NCBI RefSeq assembly: GCF_016859285.1 | Contig: NC_053416.1 | Coordinates: 3,621,001 to 3,685,000, forward strand | Origin: Xiphias gladius | Lineage: Eukaryota > Chordata > Actinopteri > Istiophoriformes > Xiphiidae | Length of the DNA stretch: 64,000 nt | Direction: 5' to 3' | Shown: positions 1 to 12,398 of the stretch, one piece after another | Layout: each line of letters begins with the position of its first letter | Numbering within the stretch: the stretch's first letter is position 1 | Position numbers and translations under genes: made by a program | The notes under the pieces: generated by a model | What the model was told of the DNA's origin: nothing | Database searches by the model: none | What the model saw: only the letters and a program-made list of their open reading frames with translations

Positions 1-700
1 ATGCTAACATCAGTGTGTCAACATGGTCCCTATGATAATGTTAATGCTGATTTTAAATGCTGATTTTTAGTAATGAATGTTTTTTCACCATAAATAGTGT
101 GTTAGCACGCTAACATTTGCTAATTAGCACTCAACAAAATGTACAGCTGAACGTTGGACAAAATGAAATTTTCAACAAAGTTACAGGTCAAAGACCTTTT
201 TCACTGCAGACATTTGACATGTAACAATGGCTCAGTTCCATCACATGCCCCAGTAAGGCATGCCAGTGAGCCAGCGTGCACAATATCAGGACCCTGCGAC
301 TAGCTCACCTAAATGGAAAGCGGTCATTTGTAAGGTTATCAATTACACCCGTGCTTTTCCTGCTGGCAAGTCAACTGTCTGCTCTGAAAAGGGTCTATCA
401 TGTGGGGGACACGAATGTCTGCAACAAATGACATTGGCAGTCCGTACAGTAGTCGTCAAGACATTTGACTCTGAACTAAAAATGTCAACCTGCTGGTGGT
501 GCTAAAGGAAAAGTCAGGGGATTACTAAAGTCACTAGGATTCATTCTCTGGGAACCATGAATGTACAATGTTTTTTAGCCAATCCATGTAACAGATTTCA
601 CGCTATTTCACTGATTAAATGAAAACTCTGACTCACTGGTGGCGCTAGAGGAACTGTCTGAGGATCCACAAAAGTTATTGAGATTCATCTGCCAGGGACT
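1..700 (-). repeat. Diverged interspersed repeat (family A, copy 1)
   Basis: This stretch carries the hallmarks of a repeat seen three more times in the window. It has alternating 'GCTAACATTTGCTAATTAGC'-type words at 100-130, then 'AAAGTCAGGGGATTACTAAA' near 511 and 'GATTCATTCTCTGGGAACCA' near 538. The copies at 6690-7140 and 23985-24430 match in reverse complement, and 17735-18065 matches in the same orientation. It looks like an old non-coding mobile sequence. The short ORF at 260-505 lies inside it and is not a gene. The class of element cannot be settled by eye, and the strand label is only relative to the other copies. Confidence 0.6.
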
Positions 701-3413
701 TTGATATCTGTATACCCATGCTGCTGGCATTGCTAAAATCTCTTTTCTGTGTCCTTCTCCTTGATTTGTTTTTTTTCCTGAGCACGTAGTTGGCATCAAA
801 CCCTGATTTGTACAGTGTATACATCATTCTCTTTTACTCACACGTGTTTGATCCTAACTGACGCCTATACCGTGTGCAGGCAAGTGTAATAAACATAATT
901 TACAATATTTTGCAAAATTATCAGAATAAATTCTGCGAAGAGATTCCTCTTACACTTATATACCAGTGAAATTAAATAATTAATGAGCAAACAAATGCCA
1001 CAAAAATATTAACATTTATCTCCTTGTTTCATATTTGCAGACTTTTACTTCTTTAAAGCAATAATACGTCGCAGAATCTTAACAGTCCCCTTTTTTATAG
1101 AATATCTGCAATTAAATAAACTTTCAAAGAGACGTAAGTGGTGGTTGTACATGTTAGGTTGAGAACATGTTTCCTTTTCTTAAAATATGAATCATTTTCA
1201 GGACAGTTTTGCGGCATCTTTTTTACTTTCTGAAATTTTGATGATTGAAGAGTTAGGTCCAGCTCCGACATCCTGTTTTAGCTGGAAATCTTTTTTCGCT
1301 TATGGCAGCAAAAGTGAAATGCTGTTTTCTTGTGTCAAAGCTAAAAGCTCATTGCATACACATAATCAGGACTAATCATTAACCAGTTTAAGTTTAGGTA
1401 GGGATGTCTCAGATCACTGCATTTTGTGTTTTTCCCTAAATATTTTCTCTCAGGGCGTACTGTAGCTGCCACTCGCCAGTTTGTGAAGCTGGTGTGATGC
1501 CAGATGATGTTTTGAGTGAGTGCAGCGAGAGAGCATCATTAGCCAGATCTATTTGTGTGTGAATCCTGGTGGAAAATGGTCCCATCATGCCAGATGTCTC
1601 CTCTGGGGCCTAAAGAGGACGGCGGCCAGCAGGGTTAGAGTTTAACTAAGCCCATTCAGCTCTGTACACTACACAAACACGGCTGTAGCTGCTTGTGTTT
1701 TATATTACTGAATGAATTTTACCAAACCAGCAGATAATTTTTGATCATGCAAATATCAGGGAACTCGTGGACATTTTTTTTACACCATGCTCAGTGAAGA
1801 GCCAGAATGCGGTCCACGTATCTCTACCCAACTCCACTGCAACATGTTCCTGTACATCACTGTAGGACACTCATCGACGTTAAAGCCGCAACCCTGCAGA
1901 GTACGCACCTCGCTGGAATACACATGGGGATAGGAGGCTATTGCACTTAGGTTCAATATACTGTGCTTTCTCCGCCTTGTGTAAAGGGCCGTACCTAAGT
2001 GATTTTTATAAACTGAAGGAATCAATAAAAGCATCCACATCTTACTTCTTACATTACTCTACAAATGTGTGATACGTTTAACGAGCAGCATCTAGTTGAA
2101 TACTTGCTCAAAAGTTGACAAACTGTGCATTTATTTAAAAGCACCGAGATTCATGATTCCAGCAGAGACAACTATTTAAAGATCCAACTGTAAATGCAAC
2201 AAATTTTGTTTATTTTGTAACAGGAGCCTGTAAATTTGGTTCAGTATCGCTTTGTAACTGTAAACTCTGAGCGGAAACACCAGAATTTTAAATTTGCAAA
2301 AATTTCTACCTCTGGCTGGGGTGGAAAAGTTGGAATATCACCTTGATGGTTGGCGGGACCCACAGCTGAAATGTGTGTTCTTTCCTCCGACGGCCACAAA
2401 GGGGCAACATGAACCACTTTACAAACTCGAAAAACAAACTTTTTCTAGCGACACAAAGGTGAGTTTTATTCTTTGTCGAAAGTGTTTTCGAACAAGAATT
2501 TTTGGTTTTGTAAGAGAAACTCTGAACCAGCCCAATATAGATCAACCTGCCCATTTAGCCATTCGTTTATTCAGCATTCATTTAATTTATTTACATTCAT
2601 TTATCTATTCCCCATTATGTATGGTTTGGCTTTCTGCATTAAATTAACTAAAAATAAACCTTAGTTCAAAAAATCTTCCTGATTAAAAAAGATAAAGAAA
2701 GTAAAAGTGATGATTGAAAACACAGATCTTCATGCCTGGGTGAGAGCCAGCAGGCAGACGGCTGGGGCAAGGTTCAGTCCCAGTAAGGGGAACAACAGCA
2801 ACGGCTAAGCAGCGGAAGGGTGCTTATGTGTTTGTGGAGCTGTGTGTGTTCGTCTATAGGCTGTATGTGTGTGTGAGAGAGAGAGGGGAGGGGTTAGGCG
2901 AGACCTGCTGATAATGCTGCGAGTGTTTCTGTCCTTCTGCATTTGTTTGTGGGGATTTAAAGGACAGTGATGAGGCCGGTGAGATCGAATGGACGTTTTA
3001 GGATCATGTTGACTCTCTAAAACTTTGAGACCGGCCGGTGTGGAACCATTACAGGACACTGGATTAATGTAACAAGATGATTTTGGCTGATGAGATTCTT
3101 CATCGTAACAGTTTGATGCCTGAAGTCTTTTCTACTTGAGTGTAGTCACATGTTTCAGCTACTGGAACAAGTTATTTGACATGATATTTGATATTTCAGA
3201 ATAAAATTTTCGCAACAATATTTACACAGTCTTAACCTTTCTTAAAGTTTTGACCTAGTTTGTTTTTGAGCATTTGTGGAAATCTCTGTGTCTTTTTTCT
3301 GAGATGGTAATTAACTGCTGGTGCCACATTTTGTGTTATAATGGACAATGGCTGTAACGGATAAAAGCCCATCTCAACTGCACAAATGCTTGTAAATTTC
3401 ACCTTTAAATCTT
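701..3413. other. Intergenic region, no gene seen
   Basis: AT-rich non-coding DNA. The longest ORF (117 codons, 2294-2647) has no recognisable motif and ends in low-complexity AT-rich sequence. A TG/GAGA-rich patch lies at 2835-2890. The last few hundred bases should hold the promoter and 5' UTR of the GPCR gene that follows, but I could not place a TATA box or transcription start with confidence. Confidence 0.5.
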
Positions 3414-6185
3414 TTGGGTTTTTTTGATATCAACATGTCCTATTTGACTGGACAAGCAAGCACTGAGTCTTCCGTTAGCATGACTCCTGACTGCTTGGAG
3501 TCCGACGAGCCGACGACCCAAAGCGACGTGAGGCCTCGGGTGATGGGTGTGATCCTGAGCATCGCCGCCTGCCTCATCATCCCCACCAACCTGCTGGTGG
3601 CAGTCGCTCTATTAAAGGTACTCCTTAAGAAGAGCAGCCAGAGCTGGTGCTTCGTCCTCAACTTGGCACTGGCCGACGCCCTGGTGGGTGTGGCCATCAC
3701 TGGCCTGGCCACAGAAGACTTCAACAGCAACGGCAACAGTGTCCCTCAGAACCGGCACAGTCACGTTACTGCTGACCCTCCCACGAACGCCACACCTCTT
3801 GCTCAGGGGAAGACCCGGTGTTTGATGCGGATGGCCTTTGTGACATCGCCCTGCACAGCCTCCATCATGTCCATGTTCCTGATCTCACTTGACCGCTACG
3901 CAGCCATCAAGATGCCCTTGCGGTACTCCCTGCTGTCTGGTAAGGGGACAGCGGTGGGCTCCTTGCTGGCTCTGTGGATCAGCTCCTTCACTGTGGGATT
4001 CTTGCCAGGTGAGACCTAAAAAAGTACATCTGATTAATTAATTAATTGTATGTTTAAGAAAGAAAAAAAAAAGCTGCCGTTCAGTGTGAAATTACATTGC
4101 ATTTAAAAAGTGCAAGTTGCTGTGCTGCTGTGACATTTCGTGATGCAACAAGTACTGGACAGAAATGGTCCAGGCGGTCAAGTTTGAGTAATACCTTCAT
4201 GTACTGAAAGGTTTATCAGACAGGATTTTCAACTCAAGCCTAATGGTTGCCAGGTAAACAGCAGTATTATGTCAATCATGCTACAATGTTATATGTGCTT
4301 GCACGTATTTGATCGGCCAGTGCAGTGGCCGATAACATTTCATTGCCTTGCTGCAAAAGTTAAAACAGGTTCAACTTTTCTGTCAGATGATCCTGTGTGT
4401 TTTTTTCTCCTGCGTTTTTTCAGTGGTCTCATTGAAATGAACAAAGTGGCTGCATTTTGTGATGCAGCGCATGCGTCTGGCACGGCCTGATCATCCACTA
4501 GGGGCCAAACTAAGTAGATCCAAATGTACCAATTTGACGATAGAACCGGCTCCGGACAGTGTTTTCACCAACCACAATGTGGGCTCATATTGGCAACTGG
4601 CTAGGCTACCTCATGCTGTTACCGTAGGAGGTAACATTTATCTATTATACTAACAGCATCTTGCACGAATGCATGTGATCTCTTGTCTTGACTACTGTAA
4701 CACCCTTCTGGCCAGCATGCACAGTAAAATCTCTGCACATAGTCCAAAAAACACGGGAGCATGTCTGGTCTTCAAGCGGCCAGAGTCAACATTCTTACAT
4801 ACCTGTGGTCTCTAGCGACCCTACAAACCTTTTAGAGGAAAACAGCCGAAAAACAAAGCTTTTATCATTTTTCACATTTTGACACCAGAACACTGTCAAA
4901 AACAAACCATTTGAGTTGTACCAGGGAGCTGAGTGCTTAAATGAATGAAATTAATGAATTATAAAAGGTTGTAATGTAGTCTGGTTTAAGGTATGCATTT
5001 AAGGGTTAGGCCAAGAGGTCTGATTTGAATTAACAGATAGTGGTTGAAAATTAGTTTCACTGTGGACTTTTTGACCGCTATTAGCACTATGGAGCAGGTT
5101 TTTCATGAGTGCGCCCCCGTTTTGTTTATCTCATGCACGCGCACGAGGGCGCACACGCACGAATGCGTTCACATGGGTGACATGCATTCAACATGTCAAA
5201 GTTTGAAAATTCACCAACCAGCACCTCTAACTCTGACTAATTAACTTGTGTGTCATTTCTTTAGCCCACACTGAAAAAGAAATAGCTTTACAGGACAAAC
5301 TATTTACGGAAAAAAATAACTAAGTTTGAAGAGAAGATGGGGGTTTCCCGTTTCCTTCAATACAGTTTTGCTTGGAACCAGTATCCCGTGGCCTCAGGGT
5401 ACCAGAATCTGTTCAAGGACTGTTTTCTTGATAATCTGTGTGTATGCAGCAGTAGTGTCATATGTGAAATAACCCATGTCCTCTGCCACTCAGTCATGGT
5501 GCGGCAGCTGCAGGCGGAGGGCTACGACGGCTTTTGTGCCTTCTTCTCCGTCATCCACGAAGTGGGCATCATCGTCTTATTCAGCGTGTGCTTCTTCCCT
5601 GTGTTCTCTGTGTTCGTCTACATCTACCTGGACATCCTGAAGATCGCCTGCAGCCACCAGAAGCAGATCTGCCAAGTGAGGCAAGCAGGCTCCAGGACAG
5701 CTGACCGACTTTGCCATCAACCCTGTCAACATTACCACCACCATCAGCAGCTGAGAAGCGGTTACTGGAGTCATGTGAAGGCCCTGAGGACAGTGGCTGT
5801 GCTTGTGGGCTGCTTCTTGGTACTCTGGTGCCCCTTCTTCGTGGTGTGCATAGTTCACGTTCTGTGTAAAAGCTGTGAACTCACGGACGTGTTGGAGAAT
5901 TATCTGTGGCTGCTGGGACTGTCCAACTCCCTGATCAACCCGCTGGTCTACGCCTTTTGGCAAAGGGAGGTGCGGCTGCAGTTAGCAGCCATGTTTTCCT
6001 GCTTTACAGGCAGGTGGGTGGCCGCTGGACCACCAGGTATCACCGAAAGATATGACCCTCAGTCACCTGTGCAGACTCAAGCCTGTGTTTCTGGTGGAGA
6101 CAGCATTAACCCCTCGCTGTTGCGGCCAATTACCTGCAACAGCGAGGCTCACACTGCGGCAATATCTGCCACGACTAACTTATGA
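3414..6185 (+). CDS. gpr119: GPR119-like G-protein-coupled receptor (two exons)
   Basis: Class A GPCR. In mammals GPR119 binds oleoylethanolamide-type lipids, couples to Gs and promotes incretin and insulin release. The model is exon 1 at 3414-4008 and exon 2 at 5494-6185; donor CCAG|GTGAGA and acceptor CTCAG|TC agree in phase 1, giving 428 aa against about 335 in human. TM1 is ~43-67 and TM2 ~79-99. The TM3 end carries DRY at 160-162. TM4 is ~179-197 and TM5 ~221-248. TM6 contains WCP at 310-312 and TM7 contains NPLVY at 347-351. C136 and C213 form the expected extracellular disulfide. Diagnostic GPR119 strings are MRMAFVTS, DILKIA, KALRTV and WQREVRLQL. Oddities: an extended first extracellular loop (about 100-135, one NAT glycosylation site), a His-rich third intracellular loop (HYHHH), and an intron just after TM4. 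M8 is an alternative start. Confidence 0.9.
4670..4800 (+). mobile_element. LINE reverse-transcriptase fragment in gpr119 intron
   Basis: The plus strand near 4688-4720 reads LDYCNTLLAS, the conserved end-of-RT motif of L2/CR1/Rex-type fish LINEs. It is followed by diverged sequence resembling the downstream 'QNAAARL' region. It is short and broken, and lies wholly inside the 1,485-bp intron of the GPCR gene. Confidence 0.5.
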
Positions 6186-6519
6186 AAGAAACCGGGAAAC
6201 CAGAGAAACTGTACAGAAATGTATAGATAGAGTGTCTCATCAATGTGAATGGTGATTTTAGAAACGCGGACTTGATTGATATTCCAGCGTGGCTTTAAGA
6301 TCAGAGGTCTTCAAGCCAAAAATAAAAATATTACCATTAAACACGTTACTACTAAGTGTTACATTTAAAATAGTACACTGTTCATAATTCGTACAAACAG
6401 TCCTTAGCTAACTCCATCACACGTGCACCGTACTGCAGCAGAATCATTCCGTATCCTACAGTGCTGCCGGGCCTCAGCCCGATTCGACCCAAATCCTTCA
6501 GGCCTGAGACCAATCCATT

Positions 6520-6525
6520 AATAAA
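6520..6525 (+). promoter_or_regulatory. Polyadenylation signal for gpr119
   Basis: AATAAA lies 335 bp after the stop codon in plus orientation. An earlier AATAAA-like site near 6321 is an alternative. This is the expected place for the 3' end of the GPCR transcript. Confidence 0.55.
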
Positions 6526-6689
6526 GTTTTAAAGTCAAAACTTTTGCTCCCTTTCTTTTACTCTAGCTTTTGAACTATCCATCATCATGTGTTCACTACT
6601 AATGAATCTTTAAAATGTGTTGGCAGTGAACAAATTACAAATATCACGTGGCATTCAAGGAAAATCCAGGTTCATTACAGCCTGTTTTT

Positions 6690-7140
6690 AGCCATGCTAG
6701 TGGCACGGCTGTGGGGCTTTGTGTTGGCCTGTCGGCTGGTCCACCTCTTTCGTCCAGACTGAAATATCTCAACAACTATTAGCGAGAATGTTGCGCGGAC
6801 ATTCGTGATCACGACAGTTTGAAATTTAATTACTTTAGTGGCCAACTGACTTTTCCTCTAGCGCCACCATGAGGTTGACACATGTGGTTTTGAGTAAAAT
6901 GTCTTAACAGCCACTGAATGGATTGCCACGTTTGCCATGCCAAGTTTGGAACACACATTTATGCCCCCACACACGATGGACTGTAATCACTTTGGTGATC
7001 CTCTGATTTTTCAAAAATTTGATTTGTCCACACATGGGATTTACGCTAAAGTCTAAGATGGTGACCATGGTAAACATTATACCTGCCAAACGTCACCACA
7101 ATAGCGTTCTAAGCGTGCCGCCGCGGTGGTGTTAGCATTT
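6690..7140 (+). repeat. Interspersed repeat family A, copy 2
   Basis: Contains 'GAAATATCTCAACAACTATT' near 6761, 'ATGGATTGCCA' near 6918 and 'GACTTTTCCTCTAGCGCCAC' at about 6848. The same words occur at 23985-24430, and in reverse complement at 1-700 and 17735-18065. Diverged and non-coding. Confidence 0.65.
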
Positions 7141-10100
7141 AGTTCAAAGCACGGCGGCCTCACAGAGCTGCCAGCGTGGCTGTCGACTCCTAGCCTTGTT
7201 GAAGTTTCGATCATTTCTATTAGTTACGGTGCAATTGTACACACCCAAAGTAATTGCTGGGAAGAATAAGTCAGACTGGGCAAAAAACACGAGCTGTCTA
7301 GTAATCGAACTGGATTTAAACAACGCCCCAGGGTAGCCAAACCTCTCTGCAAGGGAGAAGTCTGGGCTTTTCAGTCAGTTTACCTGCCAAGCGATGAGAA
7401 CACAGTCTATCCACTTCTCCCTGGGGTTCACTTTGTTGAGTGACGGCGGGCTGGAGACTCATTAAAGTGACATCAGTACAGTAGAATTTACAGATTTGTT
7501 CCAGATTTGTGAGACCAAAAGGGTCAGAGGACAGTGGCAGCAGGAGGCCCGGTTTCGCAGGCTCTGGCATGCGCCACTGAGAAGTCAGCGAGGGGTTTAG
7601 GCCTGTCCCACTGTGGAATCAGTGAGCGCATGAGGGGCTTTCAATGACTTTATGCACACTTACTGCAAGTCTGATATCCCACAGGGACTTGCAGAGGATA
7701 GTGCCTGCGTGCAGCCTGGGGGAAAACACACATTAACGCAGGCTGTAATGTTGAAAATGAAACAAGAAAAAACCAACGTCATACTGAAACTATAAGAAAA
7801 AAGTGTTGCTAAAGAACCAGCATAAACCTCATTGGTGTTTATGACTTGTGTACACATTGGGTGGAAATTGTAATTACCAAAAATTTAAGTTTAATTTATT
7901 TTTCTGCAGTGGCAGACAGTGAATTTTGGTTCTGAGCGACCCTGTCGGGGCCGGTGAATTGACTCATTCGATATCTGTGTGGACCGGCACTACAAACAGC
8001 TCGTAATACCCATTCAGTAAAACGGCCACAATAGCCGCTTAGTCCAACTTGTGCTTTGAGCACTCCCTAGGTTACTCCCTGACTCTGTGTGTTACTCCGC
8101 GACGTGGTTCGAAGCACAGAGGAACATACACAGCGCTGGCATCAAAGGACCGCCTGCTGCAGGAAGTGTTTACAGTCTGGTCTTCTTCTACCACCGTATC
8201 GGAAAAGGAAAAAGGGAAAAAAGAAGGAGAATTCATATTTCAGTTTGGCCTTAGAAAATAAAAACAACGCTTTGACCAGAGAATATAAAAGTTATACTAA
8301 ATTTAAACAGGGTAATCTTTTCCATGGTTGACAAAAGCCTCCGAGCGTCCAGAGCAAGTTTTTTTCTGGGCTACTGTTTATTTAATTTTTGTATCATTTG
8401 GGCAATTTGCGCCCACAAAAAAATACCAGGATCCAGTATATTCCAATAAATCAGCCGCTCCGCTCATCTGAGTAGTATGAATGAGATTGACAGAAGCCAG
8501 AGTTCAATAGGCTCGGCTGGGCACACAGTGACTGACACCTGAAGACCGCCAAAACCAAACGTCATATCAGTTTATTTTAACGCAGGTTAAACACTCAACG
8601 TAACATTAGCTAAAATACCTTTACTTGATTTTCTTTTATGACCTTATCGTAACCATGGTTTAAGTTTGCCTCCTGATAAAACAGAAGACCCGAGGTCATA
8701 GGAAGCAAACTCCAGTTTTCTAAGTGAAGATTAAAAGCTGGGCGAGTTCTAGGGTCCCATTGGGCCACTTTTTGTCAGTCCAATCTGGCATCACAGCTCA
8801 GGGCTTGGGTTGTAGGCGGGTCACTGACATGGGCCGTTGTCTTGCTGAAAGACACGACAGCGGGAATTCAGGATTCAACTGCTGACTCGACAAGTCGCCC
8901 AGGAATTTGTTTTGGTGAGCCCCTTAATGAAAGAAAACCAATGAACGCATGGGAACAAGCATCACAAAATTCCAAAACATTCAACGCTCATCAGGAGCAA
9001 CCAATTATAAACACAGACATACCGAAAGGGATATGTAATTAAAGAGTAAAACGTAGACATTCAGAATAAACTAAGTTTTATATATTCACCGAGAAGCTCA
9101 GCTAAAGAGCTGTTTCCTGTTTAAAATATGAAGCATTCTCATCTTCTGAGGAGCTGAAAGCCTCCGCAACTCTTCCCACAATAATGCGAGCTGCAGAGGC
9201 TTTACTAAACCATCATTTTGACCATATAACCTAGAAACCAAATCCATTCGTTAAGTTCGAAATTTTCAGGTCTATCACCAGAAAATAGGAAACTCATCCT
9301 CCAGCATTTTACGTCGCAACGAATCACAGTTTTCGGCTTTAGATTTGTGATGTCTCCTCCGTGCCAAGTAAACCGAAGCAGGACGGATTACAAACAACAT
9401 GCAGCAAAGGTCATGAGACAGACTGGAACCCGTGGCATTATACACGAATTACGTGTCACTTTGTTTTATGCTGCTTTATCACATCAGTGTGATTTAGTAG
9501 CTTTAAATTGATGTTTCTCAGATAGCAGACGAGCCCGCTGTTTATCTGAGCGGCCGCTTGCACATGTAATATTTTATAGCTGGATAACTATTCAGTCATG
9601 GAAACTTCCTTGGCTGCTTGAATCTTGATAAATGTGGCCCACTTTACGTGTCAGCAGTCTGTATCAACAAAGCAGTTACATCAGTTGATGCCAGGGATTT
9701 CTAGGTGGGGTAACATAGCTAACATTTACTTTAGCATGACACACCGTGGTTTGTCTACATAATCTTCTCAGGTGGAAATAGAGGAGACCGTTCTGTTTTT
9801 TGTTTTTGTGTTTTTTCTTGTGTATACATTAAAAAAAGGGCCTGCGGTTGTGAGCGTCACCACGTCGTTGTGTTGGGACCACACACATTAGAGGCAGTTT
9901 TCTGGTTTCATGCGACCTTTCGTCGCTTTCTTCAGTGCTCATCACGGCAATTGCTGGTTGCTGGTGACACGGTGGCGTCGCTAAAAAAGAAGCAGTCAGA
10001 CGATCAGACAGGTTGAGTGAGTGTGACCGGTTGTTTGTCTCTATGTGTCGGCTCTATCTCTCACCCAGTGTCAGCTGGGACTGGCAGCTGACACTGCAAC

Positions 10101-11110
10101 CCTCAAGGAGAAGCGGTACAGCTAATGGACGAATGCATGATACAGTATTAACATCATGAATTATTATTACAAGATTAGTACAGGAAATCAGCATCTTTAC
10201 CATTTTATACTTCCAGGGAATGATGCAGTACATCTGCTGTGCAAAGGCAATCAAACTGTAACTGTGGAAGACCACTGCTAATTAATCTTAGCAGAGACGG
10301 CAAAAATGTTTTTCCAAAACTTCAGTATTTTTTGGTTTTCACAACCATCCACATTAGGCTTTACATTTTTTATTTTTTATTTTGAGCATGCATACTGACT
10401 GCTTTGTGTATAATTTATTTCGTCTCTTTTCTCCACCAGACGCCCTCACCGTTTCCCTGTTGCCCGTACCTGAAAGCGCACTTTTCCTGTCCAATGCAGG
10501 ATTATTATAGAAATGTCTGAATTTTCAGTTTTCGCCTCCAGATTAAATGTCTCACCCTTCATCCAACTGCAGTAGTTTATCCACTGTCTGTTTGTTTCTC
10601 CTCCAGCCACACGGTTGTAGGAATGTTGCCACCTTCCCAGAACTGAGCGATGACTTTGGTGAGAACGATGTTGTGTGTGATAGTGACAGAAATGAAGGCC
10701 AAATTGAAGGTACAAATTAAAGGCATTTAATTGATACTCAATTGTTAATATGACTTCTCTACCCACCTCTGATGATGTGTGAGCAGAAGTCAATGGTAGA
10801 ATAGCTAAGTCATTGTAAAAACAGAATTAAGACACACCAAAATGCAAAATATTTATTAACAAACTGCTGACACAAATGACTGAGAGCCAGTGAAGGAAAA
10901 CGTAGAATTGCTCTGCATTAGAATTGACTTTATACAAAGACGTGCAGACTGCAGATGTAATCCAAATAAACAGGAATGCTCTCCACAACTGATATTATGA
11001 TTGTAAATGTCAATGAAAATCTTCAAAATCATCAATTCAGAACGATAAACACAAACAGTTTAATGATCACAATGATGAAATTAAAGCCTGAGGTAGATGC
11101 TGAATGTATT

Positions 11111-11140
<30 letters not shown>
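7141..11140. other. Intergenic region between gpr119 and the CLK gene
   Basis: No ORF here resembles a protein family. ORFs are all under 120 codons and overlap in several frames. Base composition is ordinary AT-rich fish intergenic DNA. A (TG)n tract at 11113-11140 ends the region and touches the CLK stop codon on the other strand. Confidence 0.5.
11113..11140. repeat. (TG)n microsatellite touching the CLK stop codon
   Basis: About 13 TG units on the plus strand. On the coding (minus) strand the stop codon TAG is followed immediately by CACACA, so the repeat is the first sequence of the CLK 3' UTR. Confidence 0.9.
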
Positions 11141-11141
<1 letters not shown>

Positions 11142-12345
11142 TAACTGCGCTGATGCTTCTGCGTCCTCATTGGGCTGAAGAACGGGTGCCACAGCGCCTC
11201 CTCCAGGGTGATCCGTCTGCGGACGTCGTACTCCAGCATGCAGCCGAGCAGGTCGAACAGCTGCCTCTCCTCCTCGCTCTTCCTCTGCATGTACTGCTGA
11301 GAGACAAACAGTTACGCTCACTCCCTGCCGCTGCCACCTCCACCTCACGGCTGCGACTGACCGGCCGGTATGGGCGCTGCGTACCTTGAGCGGTTTACAG
11401 TGTTTCCCGATGTAATCGTCAGAGGAGCTGTGCTCGTCCCAGTCCAGACGCTCGTTGTGCACGAAGTGCTGCTTTCTACGCACAATGCAGTGCATAAACA
11501 TGGGTTACAGTTAGTTGCAGGTAGACTGACAGATAAACTGTGGCGCTTGACACTTTCACTCATAAGCAGGAAACAGCCGTCACCGTGGATAATGATGGAC
11601 ACGGCTCACCCCTGCTGTTATGTTTTGTCGTTTCACTGCAGGTGCACAGTGATCTAATTTTGTGCCAGGTCAGGTGGATTGGGAACCAAGTAAGGACACC
11701 TAGCGGCTGTCTCCCTGGGTATGACTGAACCTTGAGACCCTGAGGCCGACCTAGATCGACTCCTAACTGGCCTCAGAGAACTTGGGGATCCAAGGAGGAT
11801 GTTTCCAGGGAAAGGGATAGCTGGCCTACTCTGCTCACCCTTTTGCCACATTGACCCTGAGCAGGACAAACAGATTTGACAATGGATGGATGAATTGCGC
11901 ACTAATTCTAAACTGATCCAAACACTTATAAGCTAATGTTTACAACTCAAATTAATTTAGGGACAAAGCAGTACTTCCTTTTTCTTTTTTTTTACTTCTA
12001 GCCTAAATTTACATCAATCATTGTTTCAGAATAAAATACAGTGAACCAACTATACAGTCTGTGCCGCCAGGGAACAAAAAAGAAAAGCTAAAACAGATTG
12101 AAGCTGCAGACTTGAGTGTTAGGTCTTTTGTGCGTTCTGCACTGGTTCTGCACTGGTTCTGCACCGTGTCAGTGGGTCTCTAAAAGAGTGGACTGAGTAT
12201 TAGGCGGCAAGACGGTGCAGTAGTTAGCACTGTCGCCTCACAGCAAGGAGTTTCCGGGTTCTCCCCGTGACTGTGCCGGTTTCCTCCAGGTTCTCCGGCT
12301 TCCTCCCTCAGTCCAAAGACATGCAGGTGAGGTTTATTGGCGACT

Positions 12346-12398
<53 letters not shown>

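Noticed and set aside
10446-10793. 115-codon minus ORF near the CLK 3' end
   Set aside because: No family similarity, no conserved motif, and it sits downstream of the CLK stop. Treated as chance.
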